NCBI RefSeq assembly: GCF_000523235.1
Contig: NZ_CP006850.1
Location: 2,852,001-2,916,000 of the forward strand
Origin: Nocardia nova SH22a
Lineage (GTDB): Bacteria; Actinomycetota; Actinomycetes; Mycobacteriales; Mycobacteriaceae
DNA: 64,000 bases
Reading direction: 5' to 3'
Part shown: piece by piece, positions 34,885 to 43,059 of the stretch
Layout of the letters: each line of letters opens with the position of its first letter
Position numbering within the stretch: position 1 is the first letter of the stretch
The notes under the pieces: model-generated
Told to the model about the DNA's origin: nothing
The model's input: the letters and a program-made list of their open reading frames with translations, nothing else
Databases searched by the model: none
Translations under genes and position numbers: made by a program

Positions 34885-35570
34885 GGCCAACCTTTCGAAG
34901 GTGCCGGTGGAAGAAGAGTGCGGGGCTCCCGGGCCGCTGCGCACGATTCGTACGTTAATACCGTCTAGTCGGAAGGTCAATCGTCTTCGTCTCGGAAATT
35001 CGTGATCGCGGGGGAGCGGAGACCGCTGGCCGTCATCGAATCGAGGCTCTTGCAGAAGGCACGAAATATGCAGCGAACAGCGATGATACCTGCATTGCGC
35101 CGCTATCGACGCTTGCTGGGAGGGTCGTTCGCCGCAGGGCCGGGATCTCGAGCCGGGACCGGTTCAGAACTCAATGTGCATACTGGTTGGAATGTAGCGA
35201 CAGTTCATGCCTGCCGTGCCGTCGTTCGGTACGCTGCCCGTGCGAACCATTCCCGAAGCCGGGGCGGAGGTCTTCGTCGAGCTGGGGGAGGTGGTCCGGT
35301 ACTCGGCATCGCGATCCGGCGCGGTCGCGGGCGCGCTCGATGTTGATACCGACCGGTGTGCGACCAGCTCGATGATGAAATTGCTGTTAACAAATTCGAG
35401 GCTTCTACCTGTGGTTTCCGGTGGAGAGCGGGCCCTCGTCGCGGTTCGGTGGCCTGATTCGCCTACCGACTCGTTGGTATACAGGTAGCCTCTGTCGAAT
35501 CGAGGCGTGGACGCCGCGGTGCGGCACGACGGAGCGCCGATGCGGTGTTTCCGTGACGAGGAGAGATGAC
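34885..35570. other. Large divergent intergenic region, MaoC and TetR genes
   Basis: 686 bases with no supported gene. It is AT-richer around 35165-35200 and 35370-35410 (TGTTAACA at 35385-35392), suiting promoters. CTACCTGT at 35405-35412 and its inverted copy ACAGGTAG at 35481-35488 form a distant 8-bp inverted repeat 67-70 bases apart. Frames in this region lack codon bias. A control region for the TetR gene and for the leftward operon is the simplest reading. Confidence 0.45.
34961..34972. promoter_or_regulatory. CCG-N-CTAG-N-CGG candidate operator
   Basis: CCGTCTAGTCGG is a dyad with CTAG in the centre and CCG/CGG arms; only the T-T pair is mismatched. Such CTAG-centred dyads are typical TetR-family sites. 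It is 77 bases upstream of the MaoC start, on the leftward promoter. The TetR protein at 35571 is a natural candidate. Confidence 0.4.
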
Positions 35571-36365
35571 GTGGCCAAGGAGACGAAGCCGAACGGCAGC
35601 GCGCGGAGCACACGCCGCCGCCCGGCCGGGCCCGATCACGCGGCGCTGATCGAGGGCGCGCGCCGGTTGTTCGAGCAGAACGGCTACGACCCGGCCGATA
35701 TCGAGACCCTCGTCGAAGCGGTCGCGAAGACCGGGAAACCGGGCGCGAAGCCGGACGGACGCCGGGTGCGCGATCCAGAAGGCGCCCGAAAAGCGTTGCT
35801 GGCCAGCGCGGTACGACTGTTCGAACGCAACGGGTATGCCGCGACCTCGGTGCAGAGCATCGTCGAAGGCGCCGACCTGACCAAGGGCGCCTTCTATCAC
35901 CATTTCGACAGCAAGGAAGATCTGCTGCGCAGGGTGCACGACGAATTCATCAACTATCAGCTCGGCCGCGCGCGGACCGTGCTCGCCGACACCGACCAGC
36001 CCGCCGATGTCACGCTGCGCCGCCTGATCGCCGAGGCGCTGCTCGAGCCGATGTCGATCTACAAGTCGGAGATCACCGTCTTCCTGCAGGAGCGTCGGTT
36101 CCTGTCCGGTGAGGTCTTCGCCGAAATCCAGCAGAAGCGCGACGAATTCGAGCACTGCTTCGTCGATGTGATCGACCGCGGCATGAAGGACGGGGTGTTC
36201 CGCCGGGTGGGCCCGCCCCGGCTGGTGGCCTTCGGCATCATCGGTATGGGGGCGTGGACCCATGTGTGGCTCGACCTGGGCGGGCCGGTGACTCCGCGCG
36301 AAATCGGAAACATCTACGGGGACATCTTGCTTCGGGGTCTGCTCGACCCCGACGACGAGGGTTGA
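35571..36365 (+). CDS. TetR-family regulator with a duplicated half-HTH
   Basis: 264 residues from GTG 35571, with GAGGAGAG at 35558-35565. A normal TetR HTH lies at residues 74-112 (LASAVRLFERNGYAATSVQS then LTKGAFYHHFDSKEDLL). Before it, residues 25-51 repeat the first part of the same fold (ALIEGARRLFEQNGYDPADI), exactly 50 residues earlier, but the recognition helix is missing. The C-terminal ligand domain is about 140 residues. It is followed after 7 bases by a LuxR ATPase gene, so the two regulators are one operon. Longer start sites have no ribosome-binding site. Likely targets are the divergent MaoC-BVMO operon or the pair itself. Confidence 0.85.
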   Translation: MAKETKPNGSARSTRRRPAGPDHAALIEGARRLFEQNGYDPADIETLVEAVAKTGKPGAKPDGRRVRDPEGARKALLASAVRLFERNGYAATSVQSIVEGADLTKGAFYHHFDSKEDLLRRVHDEFINYQLGRARTVLADTDQPADVTLRRLIAEALLEPMSIYKSEITVFLQERRFLSGEVFAEIQQKRDEFEHCFVDVIDRGMKDGVFRRVGPPRLVAFGIIGMGAWTHVWLDLGGPVTPREIGNIYGDILLRGLLDPDDEG

Positions 36366-36372
36366 GCGCGCA

Positions 36373-38715
36373 GTGAACGACACCGTACACAGCGGCGGCG
36401 CGGGTGCGCCGGGAGATCTGCCACTGGAACTGACGCGCTTCATCGGCCGTCGCAAGGAGCTGGCGATCGCGCGGTCGGCCTTCGAGCGGGCGCGCCTGGT
36501 CACGTTGACCGGAACCGGCGGCGTCGGAAAGACCAGACTGGCTTTCCAACTGGCCAAGGACGTTTCGCGCGCGTTCGACGAGGACGTGCGCGTGGTCGCG
36601 CTCGCGGACCTGCAGGATCCGGCGTTGCTGGGACATACCGTCAACGCGGCGGTGGGAATCCGGGAGATGTCGGCGCGCTGGCAGCCGGAGACGCTGATCG
36701 AATATCTCGGCGACCGGCATGTGCTGATGGTGCTCGACAATTGCGAGCACCTGATCGAGGCATCCGCCGAACTCGCGGGGCTGTTGCTGCGTTCGTGCCC
36801 GCGGCTGTGGATCCTCGCGACCAGCCGCCAGGCGCTGAACATCGACGGCGAGGTCGCGGTGCCGGTGCCCCCGCTGTCGGTGTCGGACGGCGGACACTGG
36901 GGCAATCGCGCCGTCGCCGCGGACAGCGAAGCGGTGAGCCTGTTCCTGGACCGCGCGGTGAGCGTCGTCCCGGAATTCGCGCTGACACCGGAGACCGAGC
37001 CGCAGGTCGTCGAGTTGTGCCGGTTGCTGGACGGCATCCCCCTCGCGATCGAATTGGCCGCCGTCCGCCTGCGGGTGCTCCCACTGCGGGATCTGACGGC
37101 CCGGATGGGTGACTGTTACCGGCTGCTCACCCAGGGCAGCAGATCGGCTCCCGCCCGCCACCAGACGCTGCGGGCGTGTATCGACTGGACCTTCGAGCTG
37201 TGCTCGGCCGCCGAACGCACACTGTGGAGTCGGCTGTCGGTCTTCGCCGGAGGTTTCGGACTCGACGCCGCCGAGGCGATCGGCGCCGGTGGCTCGATCG
37301 CGCGCGAATCGGTCCTCGATCTGGTGGCCGGACTGGTCGACAAATCCATCGTCAGCCGGGTGATGGACGCCGGTGAACCGCGTTACCAGATGCTCGAGAC
37401 GATCCGGCAGTACGGAATGGACAAGCTCGACGCGACCGAGGCGGCAGAGCTCGATCGCCGCCACCACCGGTGGTACGTCGAGCTGGCCGAGCGCGCCGAC
37501 CTCGACTGGTCCGGGCCCCGCCAGACCGAGTGGCTGGAACGACTGCGCTGGGAGCACGCCAACCTGCGCGCCGCGCTGAATTCCTGTCTCGCCACCGATC
37601 CCCACGCCGGTCTGCGCCTGGTGTACTCGATCGAGAACTATTGGCTGGCAAGCGGTTTCCTGGCCGAGGCGAGGCAGTGGCTGGACCGTCTGCTCGAGGC
37701 CGCCGATGACCCGGTGGTCGAGCGCGGCCGCGGATTGCGCTTGAACGCGTGGCTGGCGATTCTGCAGGGCGACCACGATCTGGTGCCTCCGCTCCTCGAG
37801 GAAGCGGGAACCATCGCCGCCGCGACCGATGACGCGCTGCTGACCGCCTTCGTCGATCAGACGTGGGGACTGCTCGCACTGTTCCGCAGCGACTTCCAGA
37901 CCGCGGTGCTGCGGCTCGAGGAGGCGGTCGAGCGCTTCGCGGTGCTCGGTCATCGCACGGCCGAATTCCATTCGATGTTCGAGGTCGGGCTGGCATTGAG
38001 CCTCGCCGGGGACGGGGAGCGGGCTGCGGACTGGCATCGCCGATGTTCCCAGACCACGACGACGATCGGAGAGTCGTGGTGGCGGTCGTTCTCGCTGTGG
38101 GCGTACGGCATCGAGAAGTTGCGCCAGGGCGACACCGCGGAGGCCGCGCGGCTGGAACGTGAAGCGCTGCAACTCAAGCGGCGTCTGGACGATCAGCTGG
38201 GCATCGCCGTCGTCCTCGAGGCGATGTCGTGGATCGTCGCCTCCGAGGGCGAGATGGACCGGGCCGCACGACTGCTCGGCGCCGCTGACGCGCTGCTGCG
38301 CACCGTCGGGATGGCGCTCGACAGCATTCCTCGGCTGTGGATGTTCCACTCGCAGGGTGAGGACGCCATGCGCAGCCGCGGCACCGAGCGGGCCTTCCGC
38401 AGTGCCTGGTCGGCCGGCGCCCGGATGTCGACCGCCGCCGCGGTCGCGCTCGCGCTCAACGAATCCGAGGATCGCGCGCACCCGCAGCATCCGGCCGAGG
38501 TGGCCGAGCAGCACGGGCAGGAAACGCTCACCAAGCGCGAACACGAGATCAGCACGCTGGTCGCCCAGGGTCTCACCAATCGCGAGATCGCGTCCCGGCT
38601 CGTGATCTCCGTGCGCACCGCGGAGAAACACGTCGACCACATCATGTCGAAACTGGGTCTGGCCAACCGCACCCAGATCGCGGCCTGGGTCGCCGACATG
38701 CGCAACGCGGGGTGA
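36373..38715 (+). CDS. STAND-type ATPase regulator with LuxR HTH
   Basis: 780 residues beginning at GTG 36373. Residues 20-60 hold FIGRRKEL and a Walker A motif TGTGGVGKT (47-54), then Walker B (HVLMVLDNCEHL) and an NB-ARC-like GxP motif (LDGIPLAIELAA). TPR-like helices fill the middle. A LuxR helix-turn-helix closes the protein (LTKREHEISTLVAQGLTNRE, then VRTAEKHVDH). The family is common in actinobacteria as large switch regulators. It shares an operon with the TetR gene and perhaps responds to a related signal. Confidence 0.88.
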   Translation: MNDTVHSGGAGAPGDLPLELTRFIGRRKELAIARSAFERARLVTLTGTGGVGKTRLAFQLAKDVSRAFDEDVRVVALADLQDPALLGHTVNAAVGIREMSARWQPETLIEYLGDRHVLMVLDNCEHLIEASAELAGLLLRSCPRLWILATSRQALNIDGEVAVPVPPLSVSDGGHWGNRAVAADSEAVSLFLDRAVSVVPEFALTPETEPQVVELCRLLDGIPLAIELAAVRLRVLPLRDLTARMGDCYRLLTQGSRSAPARHQTLRACIDWTFELCSAAERTLWSRLSVFAGGFGLDAAEAIGAGGSIARESVLDLVAGLVDKSIVSRVMDAGEPRYQMLETIRQYGMDKLDATEAAELDRRHHRWYVELAERADLDWSGPRQTEWLERLRWEHANLRAALNSCLATDPHAGLRLVYSIENYWLASGFLAEARQWLDRLLEAADDPVVERGRGLRLNAWLAILQGDHDLVPPLLEEAGTIAAATDDALLTAFVDQTWGLLALFRSDFQTAVLRLEEAVERFAVLGHRTAEFHSMFEVGLALSLAGDGERAADWHRRCSQTTTTIGESWWRSFSLWAYGIEKLRQGDTAEAARLEREALQLKRRLDDQLGIAVVLEAMSWIVASEGEMDRAARLLGAADALLRTVGMALDSIPRLWMFHSQGEDAMRSRGTERAFRSAWSAGARMSTAAAVALALNESEDRAHPQHPAEVAEQHGQETLTKREHEISTLVAQGLTNREIASRLVISVRTAEKHVDHIMSKLGLANRTQIAAWVADMRNAG

Positions 38716-38743
38716 TCGTGCGCCGGTGACCGCGTCCGGTCGA

Positions 38744-39238
38744 TCAGTGCGTTCGCAGCGGAATATCCACGCGCAGTTGCCATCCCGTGATTTCCCGCGC
38801 GACCTCGAAGCCCGCGGCGCGCAGGTGCTCGGCGACCGCCTCGAGCAGTTCGTCCGCCCGCCGGGCGCCGCCCAGCGTCCTGAGCACCGCACCGCGAGCG
38901 ACTCCTGCCCGCACCGCGTCGGCGATCAGCCCGGCGAGCAGCCGCGGCGTCGAGGAGAAGGTGAGTTCCGATCGCGCCGCGGACCGCGGGCCCGCGCCGG
39001 TGGTGTCGATCCGCAGAATCGGCAGCACCGCGCCGTCACCACGCATCCGATGGGCCAGTACGGCGGCATCGCGCAGATTGTCGGCCTCCAGCAGTCGCGG
39101 CCCGATATCGGCGCCGACGGCGGTGCGCTCGAATCTCGGCTCGCCCTCGGCGCCCACCGCCCACAACACGATCGCCGGGGGCGCGGGGTAACGCGATCGG
39201 CCGTGCTCGCGGCCGGAGCCGCTGGTCTCTGTCGTCAT
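38744..39238 (-). CDS. Hypothetical protein
   Basis: 164 residues from ATG 39238. It contains PAPPAIVLWAVGAEGEPRFE, a helix-rich middle (LLAGLIADAVRAGVARGAVL) and a C-terminus that looks like a strand (GWQLRVDIPLRTH). Codon use is normal for the region. No recognised family. It is convergent with the LuxR gene, 28 bases between stops, and divergent from the catabolic island at 39506. Confidence 0.6.
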   Translation of the reverse strand: MTTETSGSGREHGRSRYPAPPAIVLWAVGAEGEPRFERTAVGADIGPRLLEADNLRDAAVLAHRMRGDGAVLPILRIDTTGAGPRSAARSELTFSSTPRLLAGLIADAVRAGVARGAVLRTLGGARRADELLEAVAEHLRAAGFEVAREITGWQLRVDIPLRTH

Positions 39239-39505
39239 AGCGATCACTCCCGAACGCGAACGAATTTTCCGGTTACCCGAAATCCTCGGCGCGCGGCCGT
39301 GCCCTGCCATCCGTAATCGTACGTATTCCACTACGAATTCCCCGCTGTTCGTGCGGAAGTCCGGCCCCGATCGTGCTTACTCTGAACGTGGCCGCAAGGC
39401 GAGTATCACGGTCGAAATCCCTGTGGCAGCGGCGAATTCCTCGCACGCCAGCCGACTCTTTCCGGAGAAAAGTATGAATCAGATTTCCATTCGCGGGCGG
39501 CGCTG

Positions 39506-40351
39506 ATGCCCGAGCACGCTTTCGCCGATTGGCACACCCACGTGTATCTGCCCGAGCATCTGGGGCCGGTGTGGACCGATCGCGGCACCGAACTCGTCGG
39601 CCGCCCGGGATTCGGCGCCGCCGACCTCGACGAGCACACCCGGGTGATGAAGACCTCCGGCGTGGACCGGTTCCTGGTCCTCGGCCTCCAGGTGGCCCGC
39701 ATCGGGATGAAGGTGCCCAACGACTTCGTGGGCGAATATCTCGACGCCAACCGCGATCACGCGATCGGGGTCGGCAGTGTCGATCCCACCCAGCCGGGCG
39801 CGGCGGCCGAACTTCGCCGGGCGGTCACCGAATACGGACTGCACGGCGTGAAACTGTCACCGCCGTATCAGGGCTTCCACCCGCATTGCGACGAAGCCTA
39901 CGAGGTGTATCGGGCGGCGGCGGACCTCGGAATTTTCCTGATGTTCCATCAGGCGAGTGTGTTCGCGCCCGACGGATGCAACGAATACGCCTATCCGACC
40001 CTGCTGGACAAAGTGGCCCGGGAATTCCGTGACACCAATATTCTCGTCGCCCATTTCGGCAAGCCGTGGATGAACGAAACGGTCGAGCTGATGATGAAGA
40101 ACCGCAACGTCTTCGCCGACGTGTCGACCCTGCCCGTCAAGACCTGGCAGCTCTACAACGGCCTGCGCCTGGCGATCGAAGGCCATGTGACCGACCGGCT
40201 CGTCTTCGGCTCGGACTTCCCGTCGTTCGATCCGCGCGAGGCGGCCGACCAGTTCCTGGCGATCTCGGAACTGGAGATGCCGCTGCCCATTCCGCGCGAG
40301 GTGGTCGAGGACATCCTCTACCACCGCCCGCTCGACCTGATCCTGCACTGA
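39506..40351 (+). CDS. Amidohydrolase-2 family metal-dependent hydrolase, ACMSD-like
   Basis: 281 residues. Metal ligands of the amidohydrolase-2 family are visible: H10-x-H12 in DWHTHVYLP, a His in FLMFHQAS, a His in LVAHFGKP and the Asp in VFGSDFPSF. This is the pattern of ACMSD-type decarboxylases and of TIM-barrel hydrolases that use one zinc or manganese ion. It probably decarboxylates or hydrolyses a ring-opened intermediate. It heads a ten-gene plus-strand run. The next gene, a RidA protein, starts 23 bases downstream. The ATG at 39506 is the only sensible start. Confidence 0.85.
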   Translation: MPEHAFADWHTHVYLPEHLGPVWTDRGTELVGRPGFGAADLDEHTRVMKTSGVDRFLVLGLQVARIGMKVPNDFVGEYLDANRDHAIGVGSVDPTQPGAAAELRRAVTEYGLHGVKLSPPYQGFHPHCDEAYEVYRAAADLGIFLMFHQASVFAPDGCNEYAYPTLLDKVAREFRDTNILVAHFGKPWMNETVELMMKNRNVFADVSTLPVKTWQLYNGLRLAIEGHVTDRLVFGSDFPSFDPREAADQFLAISELEMPLPIPREVVEDILYHRPLDLILH

Positions 40352-40373
40352 CCCGACCGCACGAAGGACGATC

Positions 40374-40769
40374 ATGATCGACTATCTGAATCCGGCCGAA
40401 CTGGGCGACTATTCGGCCAGCGGCCTGTCCTCGGGAACCGCTTCGGACACATTCGTCTACGCCGCCGGACTGGCGATGGACCCCGCCACCATGCGACGGC
40501 GTGCCGATGCCGGGACCGTCGCGGAGGAGACCCGCATCTGCCTGCGGAACATCGCCATGATTCTGGCCGAGACCGGCCTCGGCCTCGGCGATGTGGTGAA
40601 AACGACCTGCTACCTGCGCGACGAGACCTCTCGCGGTGAGTTCATCGAGGCGTACAAGGACGTCTTCGGCGCGGGACCGTATCCGGCGCGCTGCACTTTC
40701 GTGCTCGGTATCGCGTCCGATCTGCGGGTGCAGATCGAGGCCGTCGCCGTGCGGCCGGATGCGCGATGA
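40374..40769 (+). CDS. RidA/RutC-family protein, copy 1
   Basis: 131 residues. The family core is clear: VVKTTCYLRD, then GPYPARCTFVLGI with the conserved Arg, and VQIEAVAV with the conserved Glu. RidA proteins hydrolyse enamines or imines, and relatives such as 2-aminomuconate deaminase and RutC act in catabolic routes. GAAGGACG lies before the ATG. It sits between the ACMSD-like and flavin reductase genes. A second copy is at 42617. Confidence 0.9.
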   Translation: MIDYLNPAELGDYSASGLSSGTASDTFVYAAGLAMDPATMRRRADAGTVAEETRICLRNIAMILAETGLGLGDVVKTTCYLRDETSRGEFIEAYKDVFGAGPYPARCTFVLGIASDLRVQIEAVAVRPDAR

Positions 40770-40815
40770 CGCACGGGCGCGCGCGTCCCGGATCGCGCGC
40801 GGTGAAGGAGAAGAA

Positions 40816-41301
40816 ATGATCGATCAGCAACTGTTCAAGAAGATCATGGCCTGTGCGCCCGGCCCGGCGACGATCGTCACCGCGACCGGAGCGGACGACC
40901 GCCCCCAGGGACTCACCGTGTCGGCGGTGTGCTCGGTGTCGATGGATCCGCCGCTCGTGCTGGTCTGCCTCGACCTGGGGTCCAACACACTGACGGCGGT
41001 CCGGGCGAGCAACGCGTTCACCGTCAACTACATCGCCGACGGCCGCGAGCACGTCGCGCTCGATTTCGCCGTCAAATCGGATTCGAAGTTCGACAGCCAC
41101 ACCTGGGCACGGCCGGCAGGGACGGTCGGAGGTCCGATTCTGACCGACCACTGCGCGGCCTACGCCGCGTGCCGGGTCGAGCAGATCGTGGCGGCGGGTG
41201 ATCACGTGATCGTCGTCGGACGGGTCGTCGAGGGCGATGCCGGTGACCGGCACGCCCTGGCGTACGCGCGGCGAGCGTTCTTCACCGGGGCGAGTGCGTG
41301 A
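40816..41301 (+). CDS. Flavin reductase, RutF-like
   Basis: 161 residues from ATG 40816, with AAGGAG upstream. Residues 15-60 give CAPGPATIVTATGADDRPQG, then TVSAVCSVSMDPPLVLVCLD, the FMN-binding motif of the flavin reductase (FMN-binding split barrel) family. A late His (HALAYARRAFFTG) closes the domain. It should use NAD(P)H to reduce free FMN or FAD for the two monooxygenases that follow (41420, 43060), as RutF does for RutA. It overlaps by one base the start of a tiny frame. Confidence 0.88.
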   Translation: MIDQQLFKKIMACAPGPATIVTATGADDRPQGLTVSAVCSVSMDPPLVLVCLDLGSNTLTAVRASNAFTVNYIADGREHVALDFAVKSDSKFDSHTWARPAGTVGGPILTDHCAAYAACRVEQIVAAGDHVIVVGRVVEGDAGDRHALAYARRAFFTGASA

Positions 41302-41417
41302 TGGACCGGCTCCCGGACGTGGTCGGCGACTGGCTGACCACCGCGGGCGTCGCGCTGCGCGCACTTGTCGAAATGAACAAACCGTCTCCCCTATCACCCC
41401 AGAACAACTCGGAGTAA
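41301..41417 (+). CDS. Tiny translationally coupled frame
   Basis: 38 codons: MDRLPDVVGDWLTTAGVA, then ALVEMNKPSPLSPQNNSE. The ATG overlaps the stop of the flavin reductase gene by one base (TGATG), and its stop comes 2 bases before the next ATG, with the next gene's GGAG inside its last codons. The arrangement is typical of coupled translation. It may encode a real peptide or only carry ribosomes to the monooxygenase gene. No family is recognisable. Confidence 0.35.
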   Translation: MDRLPDVVGDWLTTAGVALRALVEMNKPSPLSPQNNSE

Positions 41418-41419
41418 CC

Positions 41420-42592
41420 ATGGAATTGGATCTTCTCTACGCCCTGACGAACCGTTCGGGCACCCAGAGCTGGCACGACGTCATGCTCGAAACCCGCCGC
41501 CACACCGCGATGGCGGAGCGACTCGGCTATGACCGAATCTGGCTGGGCGAGCACCATTTCGACGTCGACGGCACCGACGCCAGCCCGAATCCGATCATGC
41601 TGGCCACCGACCTGGCGGCCCGCACCGAACGACTGCGGTTCGGAATGGCCGCGGTGTCGCTCACGCTGTGGCATCCGCTGCGGGTCGCCGAGGATCTGGC
41701 GCTGCTCGACCATTTCAGCGACGGGCGCCTGGATGTGGCGTTCGGCCGGGGAATCCTGCCCATCGAGGTCATGAACCTCAACCCCGCGGCCAACCGCTGG
41801 AACGGCTCGGACACCAGTAAGGAGATCTTCGACGAGAATTTGGCGATCGTCCGCAAGATCTGGACCGAGGACCGCTTCAGCTGGCAGGGCGAGCGCTACA
41901 CCTTCCCCGAACCCGGCACCAAATTCATCCACTCGCCCGGTGCGCCGATGCCGGAGGGCTGGGTCGACGACGAGGACAATCTGCTCGCATTCGGCATGAC
42001 GCCCAAGCCTTTCCAGCAGCCTACGCCGCCGCTGTTCGCGGTCACCGAGTCGATGGAGGGCTTCCTCGGCGCGGCGCGCAAGGGAATTCGGCCGATCACC
42101 TGGTATCCGACCGGCGGTGTGCTGCGCAACCTGTTCGACAGCTACCGCGACGAGGTCGGCTCGGTGACCGGTACGGCACCCGCTCTCGGCGCGGGCTGCG
42201 GTGTGCTGCGCCTGACCTGCATCGCGAAAACCGATGCCGAAGCGCGTCGTATCGCCGAGCCCGCGATCACCGAATTCTTCGAATTCATCTGCCGCGTACG
42301 CGGAATCGGAGTGTGGCTGGACGCCGGCGAGGACCCCGCCGACCCGCGCTTCCGCGAGATGGACCCGTGGGAACTGCTCATGGAACGCGACCATCTGCTG
42401 ATCGGCTCACCCGAGAGTGTCACCGAGCGGATGTCGCGGCTGACCCGCTCACACGGCATCCGGCACTGGCTGCTGCAGATGGGCTTCCCCGGCATCGGCG
42501 CGGCGGACGTGGACCGCTCCCTCGAATTGTTCGCCGCCGAGGTCATGCCCGAGTTGCGCAAGCTCGACCCCTCCCTCGATCCCGTCGCCTGA
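41420..42592 (+). CDS. Luciferase-like (LLM) flavin-dependent monooxygenase
   Basis: 390 residues from ATG 41420, with GGAG at 41411-41414. The opening MELDLLYALTNRSG, the WLGEHHFD segment and the repeated TIM-barrel strands (RLRFGMAAVSLTLWHPLRVA, then GRLDVAFGRGILP) identify a bacterial luciferase-like protein. These enzymes use reduced FMN supplied by a separate reductase, here probably the protein at 40816. The substrate is unknown. It lies in the middle of the island, 24 bases ahead of the second RidA gene. Confidence 0.88.
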   Translation: MELDLLYALTNRSGTQSWHDVMLETRRHTAMAERLGYDRIWLGEHHFDVDGTDASPNPIMLATDLAARTERLRFGMAAVSLTLWHPLRVAEDLALLDHFSDGRLDVAFGRGILPIEVMNLNPAANRWNGSDTSKEIFDENLAIVRKIWTEDRFSWQGERYTFPEPGTKFIHSPGAPMPEGWVDDEDNLLAFGMTPKPFQQPTPPLFAVTESMEGFLGAARKGIRPITWYPTGGVLRNLFDSYRDEVGSVTGTAPALGAGCGVLRLTCIAKTDAEARRIAEPAITEFFEFICRVRGIGVWLDAGEDPADPRFREMDPWELLMERDHLLIGSPESVTERMSRLTRSHGIRHWLLQMGFPGIGAADVDRSLELFAAEVMPELRKLDPSLDPVA

Positions 42593-42616
42593 CCCTCGAA
42601 CAGAGAAGAGAAAACC

Positions 42617-43003
42617 GTGACCGAATACCTCAATCCGTGGAATCTGCCCTACCCGAACTTCGGAATGACCCCGGGCGTGGCCACGAAGGACTACGTCTTC
42701 GCCGGTGGGATGGCCCTCGATCTGGACACGCTGCGGCGCAAGCCGGAAGCCGACACCATCGCCAACGAGACCAAGGTGGCGCTCGAGGAGATCAAGGCGC
42801 TGCTCGAGGCCGCGGGCTGCACGCTGCGCGACGTGGTCAAGACGACCTGCTATCTGAGCGACGACTCCTACCGCAAGGAGTTCTGGGAGGCCTACACCGA
42901 GGTCTTCGCGCCCGGACCGTATCCCGCCCGCACGACCTTCGTGGTCGGCATCGCGGGGGACTGCCGGGTGGAGATCGACGCGATCGCCGTCCGGCCCCGC
43001 TGA
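42617..43003 (+). CDS. RidA/RutC-family protein, copy 2
   Basis: 128 residues beginning at GTG 42617, with AGAGAAGAGA upstream. The core aligns with copy 1 (VVKTTCYLSD, GPYPARTTFVVGI). The conserved Glu of RidA enzymes is replaced by Asp (VEIDAIAVR), while the Arg is kept. The two copies are clearly paralogous but not identical, so they may act on different enamine or imine intermediates. It precedes the RutA-like gene by 56 bases. Confidence 0.88.
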   Translation: MTEYLNPWNLPYPNFGMTPGVATKDYVFAGGMALDLDTLRRKPEADTIANETKVALEEIKALLEAAGCTLRDVVKTTCYLSDDSYRKEFWEAYTEVFAPGPYPARTTFVVGIAGDCRVEIDAIAVRPR

Positions 43004-43059
43004 CCCCGACCACCGCCTCGCCCCGCGGGCGAGATTCGAACAGAAAAGGAAGTCCCGCA

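Noticed and set aside
36238..38892. An 884-codon open frame on the minus strand
   Set aside because: It is antisense to the LuxR ATPase gene, which has a Walker motif and a C-terminal HTH.
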